Shown one piece after another: positions 8,960 to 18,020 of a DNA stretch of 64,000 bases (its first letter is position 1; each line of letters begins with the position of its first letter). Below the pieces are notes generated by a model that ran no database searches, had not been told where the DNA came from, and was given only the letters and a program-made list of their open reading frames with translations. Where the stretch lies: the NCBI GenBank assembly GCA_958296125.1, contig OY282444.1:930001-994000 (forward strand), written 5' to 3'. The stretch comes from an uncultured Poribacteria bacterium. GTDB taxonomy: Bacteria > Poribacteria > WGA-4E > PCPOR2b. A program made the position numbers and the translations under genes.

Positions 8960-10043
8960 TACTATCCTCCTTGCCCTGTGTCAACAGGGAGATAAATTTA
9001 TGGTTAGAACGTGGAAAAGGGAATTGATCAATCTGATCAACGGTAATCCAGCGATAATCTACCGCCTCGTTGAGGACAACTTCGCCGGATCGGTAATGAC
9101 AATGAAAAACGTCCATCACAATCTTAAAATGCGTGTAGGTATGCTTGACGCGGGTCAGGTATTCGATCGGTTCGACGAGAAGGTTTGTCTCTTCCCGAAT
9201 TGCTCGGCTACAGGCTTGTTCAGCAGCTTCTTTCTCCCAGATCTTTCCACCGGGAAACTCCCACAACCCGCCGAGTAAGCCCTCCAGTTTGCGTTGGGTG
9301 ATTAAAATCCGGTCGCTTTTGTGGATGACCCCCGCGACGATATGATACTCCGGGAGAGGTTTCGATTTCCTTCTGACCGGAAACTCCGCTTGTCGAGCAG
9401 TCTGAAATGCGCGACACCCCGTATTCACCGGACAAATGACACAGGTTGGTGATTGCGGGCGGCAGAGGGTTGCCCCCAATTCCATCATCGCCTGATTAAA
9501 AATCCCCGGCGCGGTGTGGTCTAGCAGCAGATCAGCTTTTTCTTGAAAAACCTTCCCCGAAGCGGATTGGTTGATAGGTGCATTGATAAGAAACAGTCGT
9601 GCGATAACCCGTTTAACGTTTCCATCTACAACAGCATAGGAATGGTTAAACGCAATGCTCTGCACCGCGGCGGCGATGTACTCCCCCACACCGGGCAGCT
9701 CTCGGAATGCGGCATAATCCGCAGGTACTTTCCCCTTCAGATCTCGTATGACAACTTGGGCGGCTTTGTGGAGATTCCGCGCCCTGGCATAGTATCCCAA
9801 TCCTTCCCAAGTTTTCAACAAATCCTGTAGTGGAGCCGCTGCCAGACTCTTCACATCGGGAAACTTGCTCACAAACTTCTGATAATACTCCAGCACTTTT
9901 TTGACCTGTGTTTGCTGGAGCATCACCTCCGAAACCCAGATGCGATAGGGATCTTCAGTTTCGCGCCAAGGGAGTTTGCGGTGATAGGTCTCAAACCACG
10001 TGAGCAGGTTTTCTCGGAATAGCGTAATCTCTTTGGAGGTCAT
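8952..10043 (-). CDS. mutY: A/G-specific adenine DNA glycosylase MutY
   Basis: A 363-residue base-excision repair enzyme that removes adenine mispaired with 8-oxoguanine or guanine. The HhH region ELPGVGEYIAAA lies about residues 115-126. The catalytic pair is Glu39 (WVSEVMLQQT) and Asp140 (VVDGNVKR). The [4Fe-4S] cluster cysteines C194, C201, C204 and C210 follow the C-x6-C-x2-C-x5-C spacing. The C-terminal third is the MutT-like domain that recognises 8-oxoG, with a degenerate Nudix segment around GGKIWEKEAAEQA. All key residues are present and length is normal. It lies 31 bases after the GTPase gene and overlaps the SelA-like gene, suggesting a three-gene operon. Confidence 0.96.
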   Translation of the reverse strand: MTSKEITLFRENLLTWFETYHRKLPWRETEDPYRIWVSEVMLQQTQVKKVLEYYQKFVSKFPDVKSLAAAPLQDLLKTWEGLGYYARARNLHKAAQVVIRDLKGKVPADYAAFRELPGVGEYIAAAVQSIAFNHSYAVVDGNVKRVIARLFLINAPINQSASGKVFQEKADLLLDHTAPGIFNQAMMELGATLCRPQSPTCVICPVNTGCRAFQTARQAEFPVRRKSKPLPEYHIVAGVIHKSDRILITQRKLEGLLGGLWEFPGGKIWEKEAAEQACSRAIREETNLLVEPIEYLTRVKHTYTHFKIVMDVFHCHYRSGEVVLNEAVDYRWITVDQIDQFPFPRSNHKFISLLTQGKEDSNE

Positions 10044-10074
10044 ATCACCGACCCCTGAACGACTTAGGAGTTAA

Positions 10075-11070
10075 TCATACATGGAACTCCAGAACATCCC
10101 CATCGTGAACCACATCATCACGGCTGACGGTCTGCCCGTCATACCAGTTAGCTCCCCAAATCCGAGCGGACTTGAAATCTTGAGCGAACTCTTTGTGCAA
10201 TGCCATCGCCGCTTCAATAACCTTGCTACCGTTGGGAAGCACGATTGGATCCTCGTAATCAACAGGCTTGGCTGGAGACTTTGTGTAAACGCGGGAAATC
10301 CCGAGCTGTTCATAGACCACTTCCTGTAATCGAGAAAGCCCTTCGCCAGTAATAGCAGAAAGCGGATAGATCTGGAAATCCTCAGAATAAAATTCGTGCA
10401 GTATATCTAATCGATCTGCAGCTCCCTCTTCATCTGCTTGGTTGGCAATAAGCAGGACGGTTTTCGTGAAATTCGCACTAAATTCTTCATCCGCCTCGTC
10501 TAACGGTTCCTCGATATCCGCAATTTGAATCTTTGCCTCAGTCAACCTTGATTTAACGATTTCAACCTGGTCTAGAATTTCATCGCTGGCCAGACTAACA
10601 ACGAGCAGGACGAGATCGGCATTTCTTACAAGGTCGAATACCCACGGCTGCACGAAGTCCTGTGTGATTGGCGGTGTGTCAACCAATTGAAATTGGATGT
10701 TCTCATAAACCAACATCCCGACGCTAGGCTCTTGGGTCGTATATGGTGTTGGGGAGACATTCGGTTTCGCCTTCGTAAAGTTGGCAATAATTTGCGACTT
10801 GCCAACATTAGGGGTGCCAATTAGCACAAGCTGGCCCGCCCCCTGTTTGGGGACATGATAACTGCGTCCTTTCTTCGACTGTTTTTTCCCAGCGGCTTTC
10901 CTCAACTTTGAAATGCGAGACCGGAGATCCGCGCGAACCTTTTCGGTTCCCTTATGCTTTGGCGTGATTCGCGTCATCTCCTCCAATAGTTGGAGCCGTT
11001 CCTCATCAGTCCGTGCCGCTTCAAGTTCATGCTTCAGTTTGTAGTATTCGGGAGGAAGATTTGCTGGCAT
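10075..11070 (-). CDS. TGS-domain GTPase of the Obg/DRG class
   Basis: A 331-residue GTP-binding protein. The N-terminal 75 residues are a charged, helical segment. The G domain follows, with P-loop GTPNVGKS (85-92), a switch region with PYTTQEP, DTPP for G3 (131-134) and NQAD for G4 near residue 210. The last 65 residues form a TGS-like domain ending in GDVLEFHV. This architecture is that of archaeal/eukaryotic-type DRG and related bacterial Obg-class proteins, thought to act with ribosomes or RNA. Start supported by GGAGG before the ATG. A consensus-like promoter (11159-11187) drives it, divergent from the dehydrogenase gene. Confidence 0.85.
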   Translation of the reverse strand: MPANLPPEYYKLKHELEAARTDEERLQLLEEMTRITPKHKGTEKVRADLRSRISKLRKAAGKKQSKKGRSYHVPKQGAGQLVLIGTPNVGKSQIIANFTKAKPNVSPTPYTTQEPSVGMLVYENIQFQLVDTPPITQDFVQPWVFDLVRNADLVLLVVSLASDEILDQVEIVKSRLTEAKIQIADIEEPLDEADEEFSANFTKTVLLIANQADEEGAADRLDILHEFYSEDFQIYPLSAITGEGLSRLQEVVYEQLGISRVYTKSPAKPVDYEDPIVLPNGSKVIEAAMALHKEFAQDFKSARIWGANWYDGQTVSRDDVVHDGDVLEFHV

Positions 11071-11158
11071 AGTCGCCTCCGTGAATGTCGGGAATCGTGG
11101 ATTTTGGTATTATCATTTTTCGTTTTTGAGTGTGTTCCGATATGCCACAATGAGAGAG

Positions 11159-11187
11159 ATTATAAGCCATAGAAAAACGAAGATCAA
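11159..11187 (-). promoter_or_regulatory. Promoter for the GTPase-mutY-SelA-like operon
   Basis: On the minus strand TTGATC (11187-11182) and TATAAT (11164-11159) are separated by exactly 17 bases, a sigma70-type arrangement. A leader of about 80 bases precedes the ATG at 11070. The divergent intergenic region 11071-11327 otherwise holds only the facing promoter. Confidence 0.6.
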
Positions 11188-11244
11188 GGAAAAAAATCGA
11201 AGCGTGGACGCAAGCAGTAGTGGTGAGCAAATTCTCCCTTTCCC

Positions 11245-11273
11245 TTTACAGAATGGCGGTGAAATGCTATACT
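11245..11273 (+). promoter_or_regulatory. Promoter for the hydroxyacid dehydrogenase operon
   Basis: TTTACA (11245-11250) and TATACT (11268-11273) with a 17-base spacer, about 50 bases before the first possible start codon of the dehydrogenase. It faces away from the GTPase promoter, so the two transcripts diverge from the same short region. Confidence 0.55.
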
Positions 11274-11327
11274 ACTATTTAGTGTACTTATTGACGTAAA
11301 TTCTCGCATAATTTAAGAAAACAAAAT

Positions 11328-12287
11328 ATGGTGGTATTCTATTCAATGAAATTCCTAATCTATCCCGCAGTTGATGAAAACGAACTGCGAGCGATCCAAT
11401 CCGTTTCAAGTGATGTTGAAATTCAGAACGTTGAAAACGAACCACAAGCCCTTGAAATCATTGGCGAAATTGATGCCATGTATGGTCGAATCACCCCGGA
11501 ACTGTTAGAGCGGGCGAAAAAACTGCGCTGGATTCAGACCCCGATGGCGGGTCTCGAACACTATATGTTCTCCGCACTGGCAGAGAGCGACGTAACATTG
11601 TCTAACATGCAGGGCATTTACAGCGATAACATCGCAGACCATGTGATGGGGTATATCTTGATGTTTGCGCGCGGTTTTCATATCTTTCTGCGGCGACAAC
11701 TTGAGCGAGACTGGGCAAAAGGTGTTCCCGTCCTCCACCTCGCAGATAAAACGCTTGGGGTCATCGGACTTGGTGGAATCGGGACAGCGGTGGCAAAACG
11801 TGGTGCGGCAGCGGAGATGCGCGTTATCGCGACGAACGCAGTGGAAATCGAAAAGCCCGATTTCGTTGATACGTTATGGGGTATTGACCGGCTGGACAAT
11901 CTCCTAGCGGCATCTGATTTCGTCGTCAGCTGCGTACCCCATACCCCCGAAACCTTTAAGTTGATTAACACCAATCAGCTCAAGCGGATGAAAAAAACAG
12001 GGTATCTCATCAATATCTCGCGGGGCGTTGTCGTGGACCTTGCGGCTTTGACTGATGCGCTACAGGCGGGTGAAATCGCCGGTGCTGGACTCGATGTGTT
12101 TGAAACCGAGCCCCTCCCCGCCGACCATCCACTCTGGGACATGGAGAATGTCATCATTACCCCGCATACTGCGGGAGCGGGCCCCTATACAACAGAGCGG
12201 CGCATCGAAGTCGTAACGGCAAACCTTCGCCGATTTGTCGCAGGTGAGCCGGTGCGAAATATAGTAGACAAGAATCGCTGGTGTTGA
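11328..12287 (+). CDS. NAD-dependent D-2-hydroxyacid dehydrogenase
   Basis: Up to 319 residues, matching the D-isomer-specific 2-hydroxyacid dehydrogenase family (interconversion of 2-oxoacids and D-2-hydroxyacids with NAD(P)H). The Rossmann motif is GLGGIGTAVAKRG in the middle. The catalytic set is Arg in NISRGVVVD, Glu in FETEPLP and His in ITPHTAGAGP. It resembles the glyoxylate/hydroxypyruvate reductase subgroup, but substrate cannot be fixed. Two starts are possible: ATG 11328 and ATG 11346 (MKFLIYPAV, the more usual N-terminus); neither has a clear Shine-Dalgarno. It is followed after 34 bases by the DUF4159 gene and then the aminotransferase, so the three probably form one transcript. 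Confidence 0.88.
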   Translation: MVVFYSMKFLIYPAVDENELRAIQSVSSDVEIQNVENEPQALEIIGEIDAMYGRITPELLERAKKLRWIQTPMAGLEHYMFSALAESDVTLSNMQGIYSDNIADHVMGYILMFARGFHIFLRRQLERDWAKGVPVLHLADKTLGVIGLGGIGTAVAKRGAAAEMRVIATNAVEIEKPDFVDTLWGIDRLDNLLAASDFVVSCVPHTPETFKLINTNQLKRMKKTGYLINISRGVVVDLAALTDALQAGEIAGAGLDVFETEPLPADHPLWDMENVIITPHTAGAGPYTTERRIEVVTANLRRFVAGEPVRNIVDKNRWC

Positions 12288-12321
12288 AGCTTAACCGCTC
12301 TCAACTTGGGAGGGTATATCC

Positions 12322-13230
12322 ATGGAAACTAGCAACCCAAAAAATGGAGCTATATTTAAGGGCAAACCAATCCATCTTCGGGAACAAGGGGCAGTGTGTC
12401 CGCATGTGTCGCGCCGCGGATTTCTCAGGGGTGCAGCAGGGATTGCAGCGTCAGTTCTCACCGCGGATCGGTTTGCTGGCTGGTGTCAGGCGGCTCCTTT
12501 TAGAGAATACATTCCATACGATCCCTCACGAGACGCACATTACGGTCATCAGTTCGGCTGGATTGAACACCACCACCCATCGCCGGATTCGATCGGTGAA
12601 AAATTTGTCTTTGTCCGACTCAAATATCCGGGGGGAGATTGGTTCACAAACGCGGTGAACTACTATCGTTGGCCCGCCGATACAAAGTTTACAGAGATAT
12701 TAGCCAAATATACATCAATTGACGTTGAACTCCACGATAACCCACAATACGTTTCAATCGAAGAGGATGACATCGATCACCTCTGTAGCTATCCTTTCAT
12801 TTTTATGACGGGGCACTTGGGTGTCCGTTTTTCGGAGGATGATATCCGAAAATTACGGGAATATCTGGAGCGCGGCGGTTTTCTCCACGTCGAAGATTGT
12901 GATATCCGCGTTGACCGGATGCGTCCTTCGGTGTATCGCTTGATGCAACGCATTTTTCCAGATAAAAAGTTTGAACGGATTGATATGAGCCACCCAATCT
13001 ATCACACCCTCTACGATCACGATGAATATCTCGGCGGCGACAAGCTGGTTACACCTGACGGAGATTTTGACGAGGCAATCATGATCGATGGCCGGATCGC
13101 TGTCTACTTCTGTCCAAGCGATCTCAACTGTGCATGGGAGGGGAGGGTGTGTGAACCGGGCGGCGAGGACCAGCGGCGGTGGGCATTTGAGCAGGGGATG
13201 AACGTTGTGACATACGCCCTCACCCACTAA
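12322..13230 (+). CDS. Tat-exported DUF4159 domain protein
   Basis: A 302-residue protein with a twin-arginine signal: SRRGFLRGA (Arg31-Arg32) followed by a hydrophobic stretch and probable cleavage near GWCQAA, about residue 58. The mature part matches DUF4159: NYYRWPADTKFTEIL, the strand PFIFMTGH, the GGFLHVEDCD segment and an HPIYH motif. The domain has a flavodoxin/ThuA-like appearance but no assigned reaction. Export through Tat suggests folding, or cofactor loading, before secretion. GGGAGGG lies eight bases before the ATG. Genes for a 2-hydroxyacid dehydrogenase and a GSA-type aminotransferase flank it closely. Confidence 0.85.
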   Translation: METSNPKNGAIFKGKPIHLREQGAVCPHVSRRGFLRGAAGIAASVLTADRFAGWCQAAPFREYIPYDPSRDAHYGHQFGWIEHHHPSPDSIGEKFVFVRLKYPGGDWFTNAVNYYRWPADTKFTEILAKYTSIDVELHDNPQYVSIEEDDIDHLCSYPFIFMTGHLGVRFSEDDIRKLREYLERGGFLHVEDCDIRVDRMRPSVYRLMQRIFPDKKFERIDMSHPIYHTLYDHDEYLGGDKLVTPDGDFDEAIMIDGRIAVYFCPSDLNCAWEGRVCEPGGEDQRRWAFEQGMNVVTYALTH

Positions 13231-13240
13231 GGAATTAACC

Positions 13241-14533
13241 ATGAAAAGATTTGATCAATCTAAGAAACGCCTTGCTAACTTTGCGACATATCTGCCCGGA
13301 GGGGTCAACAGCAACTTTCGGATGGGCATTTCCCCGACTCCACTTGTCTTTGAACGGGCAGAGGGACCTTATCTTTACGATGTTGATGGCAATCGGCTAA
13401 TTGATTACTATCTGGGGATGGGGCCAATGCTTCTGGGGCATAATCCTGAACCGGTTCTCAAAGCGGTAGCGGAGCAGCTCAAATACGGGATTCTATACGC
13501 CGGTCAGAGCGAGATTGAGTTTGAAGCGGCGCGGCTGCTCTGTGAAATTGTGCCGTGTGCGGAGATGGTGCGTTTTAACTGCGCGGGGAGTGAGGTGGTT
13601 CAGGCAGCCCTTCGATTAGCTCGTGCTGCTACCGGGCGTTCCATTATCGTCAAGTTTGAGGGACACTACCACGGCTGGCTCGACAATGTGCTTTGGAGCA
13701 TCGCCCCTACACCGGACCAGTTCGGACCTGAAGCCTCACCGACACCCATTCCTGCGAGTGCCGGACAGGATTTACCCGCCGGTCAGCATACCGAAGTGCT
13801 CCCTTGGAATCACCTTTCCTTATTAGAGGCTCGTTTGAGACGTGGCGACGTGGCAGCGGTGATTATGGAACCAGCGATGTGCAACACCAGCGCGATCGCA
13901 CCCGCCCAAGGCTATTTAGAAGGGGTGCGGGAGGTTTGCACCGAAACGGGAACCGTCCTCATCTTTGACGAAATCATCACCGGCTTCCGGTTGGCGCCCG
14001 GTGGAGCACAGCAGCGTTTAGGCGTTATCCCGGATCTAGCGACGTTTGGCAAAGCTATCGCTAACGGTTTTCCAGTTTCGGCGTTGGCAGGACGGCGGGA
14101 TCTGATGGAGCAAATGGCAACCGGCGGTGTCTTGCACGGTGGCAGTTACAACGCGTTACCGGCGGCGATGGCAGCTGTCGTTGCAACGCTGAACGAACTG
14201 GCCAAACCAGAGATCTTTAGCATCCTTGAAGAGCAGGGTAAGAAACTGATGACCGGGATCAAGGATGCCCTGGCTAACACCGATATCGAGGCACAGGTAC
14301 AAGGTTTCCCTCAAATCTTCCACGTCGCTTTGGGTGCCAGTTCATCATTTTCTAATTATCGTGATTCTCTAGCAGCAGACAAGGCGCATTACATCAATTT
14401 CACGACCGCTCTACTTTCTCACGGTGTCCGTGCGCTCGAACGAGGGGCTTGGTTCCTCTCCACCGCCCACAACGATGCGGTGATTGACGAAACCATCGCA
14501 GCTGTCGCAGCAGTAGCAAAAGAACTAGAATAA
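13241..14533 (+). CDS. Class III aminotransferase of the glutamate-1-semialdehyde aminomutase type
   Basis: A 430-residue fold-type I PLP enzyme. Recognisable features are LPGGVNSNFR near the N-terminus, NCAGSEVVQAALRLAR (phosphate-binding region), GHYHGWLD, the FDEIITGFR strand with the PLP-contacting Asp, and the Schiff-base Lys in TFGKAIANG. Length and motifs match HemL-like proteins, which move an amino group within glutamate-1-semialdehyde for tetrapyrrole synthesis. Many relatives are instead aminotransferases or aminomutases of other substrates, and the neighbours (hydroxyacid dehydrogenase, DUF4159) are not haem genes, so hemL is not assigned. AAGGA lies ahead of the ATG, ten bases after the DUF4159 gene. 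Confidence 0.85.
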   Translation: MKRFDQSKKRLANFATYLPGGVNSNFRMGISPTPLVFERAEGPYLYDVDGNRLIDYYLGMGPMLLGHNPEPVLKAVAEQLKYGILYAGQSEIEFEAARLLCEIVPCAEMVRFNCAGSEVVQAALRLARAATGRSIIVKFEGHYHGWLDNVLWSIAPTPDQFGPEASPTPIPASAGQDLPAGQHTEVLPWNHLSLLEARLRRGDVAAVIMEPAMCNTSAIAPAQGYLEGVREVCTETGTVLIFDEIITGFRLAPGGAQQRLGVIPDLATFGKAIANGFPVSALAGRRDLMEQMATGGVLHGGSYNALPAAMAAVVATLNELAKPEIFSILEEQGKKLMTGIKDALANTDIEAQVQGFPQIFHVALGASSSFSNYRDSLAADKAHYINFTTALLSHGVRALERGAWFLSTAHNDAVIDETIAAVAAVAKELE

Positions 14534-14577
14534 CGATTGGCTTGGTATAATCTGATTACACACGGTGAAGCGGGGTT

Positions 14578-14697
14578 ATGATGATACGCACGAACGAATA
14601 TGAAGCACGCTTCAAGCCGATCATAACGGCGTGGGAGCCCCTCGATTTCGACTCACACGATAAGCTGGTTGTCTTAATCGACGGCACAAAAAGATAG
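14578..14697 (+). CDS. Possible 39-residue small protein
   Basis: A short frame starting ATG-ATG after GGTGAAGCGGGG, reading MMIRTNEYEARFKPI and ending IDGTKR. It lies between the aminotransferase and the coiled-coil protein on the same strand. No family is recognised and no signal or membrane segment is present. It may be a genuine small gene or the remnant of a longer one. Confidence 0.25.
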   Translation: MMIRTNEYEARFKPIITAWEPLDFDSHDKLVVLIDGTKR

Positions 14698-14756
14698 GTG
14701 CGTAACGGTTTACAGCAAATTTACGTAGAGTTGTTCAGGTTGAAAGGGTGATACTT

Positions 14757-15107
14757 ATGGATTTTGGCTCATGGTCTCCAAGCCACACGATACTGGCTCT
14801 ATTTATCGTGCTTGGTTTCGTGGGGCAGGTGGCAATCTTATTTCATCGTATGAATGAGCAAGAGAAACGGATGAACAAGCAATCGGACGAAATCAAACAG
14901 AGGTCCGAGACATTCTTTCACGCACTCGAACGGCTCGAGGAACGGATAGATAAGCGGTTCGTTGAAATGAATCAAAGGCTTTCTGATATGCAAGCGGAAA
15001 TGAATCATCGCTTTGCTGAGCTGAATCAACGGCTGTCTGATATGGATGCGAACATCAGACAACTCAACCAGAATCACATTGATCACTTGAACCGGCATCA
15101 CGGTTGA
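14757..15107 (+). CDS. Small membrane-anchored coiled-coil protein
   Basis: A 116-residue protein with one hydrophobic segment near the N-terminus (TILALFIVLGFVGQVAILF) followed by about 85 residues of continuous heptad-like helix rich in Met, Arg, Glu and Asn. The helix contains an internal 10- to 14-residue periodicity (RFVEMNQRLSDMQAEMN, then RFAELNQRLSDMDANIR), suggesting duplication inside the coiled coil. The ATG at 14757 is preferred over the in-frame GTG at 14748 because AAAGGG is eight bases upstream of it. No enzyme function is expected; oligomeric membrane-attached rods of this type are common and mostly uncharacterised. Confidence 0.65.
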   Translation: MDFGSWSPSHTILALFIVLGFVGQVAILFHRMNEQEKRMNKQSDEIKQRSETFFHALERLEERIDKRFVEMNQRLSDMQAEMNHRFAELNQRLSDMDANIRQLNQNHIDHLNRHHG

Positions 15108-15181
15108 AAAAAAACGCTTGTTCGGTTTCTAATAGGGGTACTACCGAAGAAAAGCCGCCTACGCTGCACCTCCAAAGATTA

Positions 15182-15904
15182 TCACCCACGACCAAGATAG
15201 GGCTGTTGCACAGGTAAAACGATTGCTTCAAGCATATTCACATGTGGCGGTAACGTCGCCATGAGCACCGCAGCCTGCGCCAGTTCGTCCACCTGCATCC
15301 TGTCCACCTGTTCACCGCCATCTGGAACCTCCCTGACTTGCGTGGCCCCCGGATGTAGACAACTCGCAACGATTCCGTGTGGCCGCCCCTCTAAGGCTGT
15401 CACCTGAGTCAACCCCCAAATACCAAACTTGGAGGCACAGTAAGGGCCTGCCTGCGGTCGAACTCGCTGCGCGGATATACTTCCAATGTTGATGATGCGC
15501 CCACCGCCCTGCTGCTTCATTATCCGCATCGCTGCCCGCGTACACAGGAAAGGAGCGCGGAGATTGACAGAAAGCACATTATCCAACGCTTCTGTCGAAA
15601 GTTCGTCAAGCGGACCTCCATCGAACACTCCCGAATTATTGACCAGAATATCCAAGCGGTTGAACACTTCCATCGTGCGCTCGAACATCGCTTCAATTTG
15701 TGCCTCGTCCGTAACATCAGTCGGTACAGTGAGCACAGTTGTGCCGACCTCTCTCAATTCTTCGGCGGTCTGATTCAGCTCTTCAACACCCCGTGCAGCC
15801 AATACAAGGGTCGCTCCTTCATTCGCCAAGCCACGTGCGATCCCTTTACCAATCCCTTTATTGCCTCCTGTGATGAGAGCAACTTTACCATCTAGCTTAC
15901 CCAT
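15182..15904 (-). CDS. Short-chain dehydrogenase/reductase (SDR)
   Basis: A 240-residue classical SDR. The NAD(P)-binding TGGNKGIGKGIA is at residues 13-24, followed by the structural NNSGVF and the catalytic Ser in IGSISA with YCASK (Tyr-x3-Lys). Length is normal. The family oxidises or reduces alcohol and keto groups on sugars, fatty acyl chains or many metabolites; no feature fixes the substrate. The start is supported by AGGAG seven bases upstream. It is convergent with the coiled-coil gene and lies 100 bases downstream of DUF6785 copy 3 on the same strand. Confidence 0.9.
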   Translation of the reverse strand: MGKLDGKVALITGGNKGIGKGIARGLANEGATLVLAARGVEELNQTAEELREVGTTVLTVPTDVTDEAQIEAMFERTMEVFNRLDILVNNSGVFDGGPLDELSTEALDNVLSVNLRAPFLCTRAAMRIMKQQGGGRIINIGSISAQRVRPQAGPYCASKFGIWGLTQVTALEGRPHGIVASCLHPGATQVREVPDGGEQVDRMQVDELAQAAVLMATLPPHVNMLEAIVLPVQQPYLGRG

Positions 15905-16004
15905 CAGGTTCTCCTTTCATCTCTCTTAGTTGTTTTCAAGGCTTTTAAACTGGGTTACAGGCATTATGAACTAAGATTAATCGTTTAAGGCCCATCATGG
16001 GTTA

Positions 16005-17918
16005 TTAGGGAAAGAAATTATACAATGGGGTATTAGTTAGAATACTCAAAATGCTCCAGATAAACCCCACAATATAGTCGCCGAGCGCGAGGCCCAAAAA
16101 GAAGGGAACTGCCCGACGATAGGATCCAAGCCCACCATAACGTAGCACCATCGTCTTAATCAACCAGGCGACGAAGATACAAGACCATAGGTTGAACATC
16201 CCCCAACTATCCGCTGTCACATAGCCGAGTGGGTGCAGGGGCCACCACAGAAACCGTGTTCGCAAGAACATCAACACGACGGTCAACCCAAATCCACCTC
16301 CCATAAACGCAAGTGCCGGACCATCAGCCTCACGAGGATAGTTTAGCCAATTTTCAAGATGACCGTATGCCATACGCCCATACCATAACGAATGCGGGTG
16401 GAAATGTGCGGAATCATGGCCATGTCGGTAGAAGCCGTCTAGCAGGAACCAAAAACTCACAACCAACCCAATCGCCGTTGCAAGCAGAATGGCGATCGCG
16501 GTATGGCGTAGGTTGATATTTCGCCTTTCCGACATTTTGAACGCTTCCAAGTGCTCTGGCATCGGATTAACCCAATAAGCACGATTAAAAAACATGTACA
16601 TCGAAAAAACGGTGAGTGTGCTGGTGCTAAGTTGCCAAGTGCCAAACCCAGTAACAATCATGCTGTGCGGGTCGATACCCGGACGATAACCGTGTCCGTG
16701 AACGATGAATCCCAACTCAGCACGCAACCGGGTAATCATAATCGATAATAAGAAATAAATCCCAAAGAAAATAGGTATCACCCACAACGACATGCCGGCT
16801 TTATAGGAGAAGACCGTCAAGAAGGTCATACCAAGCAGGATGCCCATGACCGCTAAGCGATACGGCATCGGCTCGCGGGTGTCATCAAGTTGCGATGGAG
16901 ATTTGGACGATGTGAATAGATGACGCACCAACCCTATGAAATGCGACCTACCGATCCAGAGCGCGAATATCAACAGCCCCATATACACGCCAAACCCTTG
17001 TTCAGCCGCATAAGGGAAGCGCGGAAGATTTTGCCAGCCCATCATATCACCGATCATCAATTCAATCTTGTAAAGCCAGTAAAACCCCCAGCATGAGAAC
17101 AGGAGATCTCGCGGCATCATAAAACTCATCCCAATAACGAACGGGTAGAAAGAGACTCGGATGCCTCCCCCTATCCCCTGCCGTTTGATCGGGATATACG
17201 GAATAACAGGGTAGATTGAATGGAGCAAATTAACGAGACTAATCAGTGCGGCAATACTGAAACCAATCCACATCAGTCGATTCCTGAAGAAACGCAACCG
17301 AAGATTGGTCATTTCTAGTGGAAGTTGTGTTAGGGGATAACTTAATCGCTCATGCTCAGTCCACTGAATCCGCAAGAGGGTGTTAATGCACAATAACACA
17401 ACCATCAAGACGAAGATGAACGCACTCCACGCGACAACCGGCGTGAGCCATGCCTGCAAATGAGGGAGGGTGTATAGGCTTGAATCCCCTTCATAGTAAC
17501 CGAGTAGGGTTTTTTCGTCCGAAACAGTGAGCCACTCCGGGATATTCCGCCAAAACAGGTTGCGCCAGTCGTTTTCAGGGGTGGCAAATCGAAATGGATA
17601 ACTCATGATTGGCATTAAGATTTGCAACATATCCCACGAACAGAGACAAGAGACAATGCACAACATGAAATAGATGGTCAATAGTTCCTGCTGAGAGAGG
17701 CCAAGTTTCGGGGATATTTTGCGGAGTCCGTATCCAATCAAAAGGAGCCAAAAAACAATAAAAATGACATTCGCCTGTGGATGGATGATCGTTGGGTAGC
17801 CGACGCGGACCACTTCCAGTTGGATGAGCCACCAGACATTGAATGGAATAAGCACAAGGGCAAGTAGGAAGGATTTGAGCGTTAGCCCGCTTTGGAAGGT
17901 GCCTGGCGTATTTTGCAT
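16005..17918 (-). CDS. DUF6785/DUF6784-type polytopic membrane protein, copy 3
   Basis: A 637-residue membrane protein with about 13-14 hydrophobic segments, homologous over its length to the two genes at 1554-5605 but clearly more diverged. Shared blocks include LGLSQQELLTIYF (corresponding to FSQAELLMIYT), RIQWTEHERLSYPLTQLPLEMT, RLRAELGFIVHGH, and the C-terminal PFFLGLALGDYIVGFIWSILSIL. The pattern of retained charged and proline residues suggests the same basic machine with a different specificity. No Shine-Dalgarno is obvious before the ATG. It lies 100 bases downstream of the alpha-2-macroglobulin gene on the same strand. Function unknown. Confidence 0.8.
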   Translation of the reverse strand: MQNTPGTFQSGLTLKSFLLALVLIPFNVWWLIQLEVVRVGYPTIIHPQANVIFIVFWLLLIGYGLRKISPKLGLSQQELLTIYFMLCIVSCLCSWDMLQILMPIMSYPFRFATPENDWRNLFWRNIPEWLTVSDEKTLLGYYEGDSSLYTLPHLQAWLTPVVAWSAFIFVLMVVLLCINTLLRIQWTEHERLSYPLTQLPLEMTNLRLRFFRNRLMWIGFSIAALISLVNLLHSIYPVIPYIPIKRQGIGGGIRVSFYPFVIGMSFMMPRDLLFSCWGFYWLYKIELMIGDMMGWQNLPRFPYAAEQGFGVYMGLLIFALWIGRSHFIGLVRHLFTSSKSPSQLDDTREPMPYRLAVMGILLGMTFLTVFSYKAGMSLWVIPIFFGIYFLLSIMITRLRAELGFIVHGHGYRPGIDPHSMIVTGFGTWQLSTSTLTVFSMYMFFNRAYWVNPMPEHLEAFKMSERRNINLRHTAIAILLATAIGLVVSFWFLLDGFYRHGHDSAHFHPHSLWYGRMAYGHLENWLNYPREADGPALAFMGGGFGLTVVLMFLRTRFLWWPLHPLGYVTADSWGMFNLWSCIFVAWLIKTMVLRYGGLGSYRRAVPFFLGLALGDYIVGFIWSILSILTNTPLYNFFP

Positions 17919-18020
17919 AAATGTGAAAGAGTAAGAGGTATCAATTCTTTAATCCTGCTTCGATCAAGGATTGTTGCGGACTAAATCACCATCTTATTCG
18001 CATCATCCACGTTATCGGTT

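Noticed and set aside
13241-14533. Assignment as hemL of the haem pathway.
   Set aside because: Motifs fit the GSA-aminotransferase type but many relatives have other substrates, and the neighbours are not tetrapyrrole genes.
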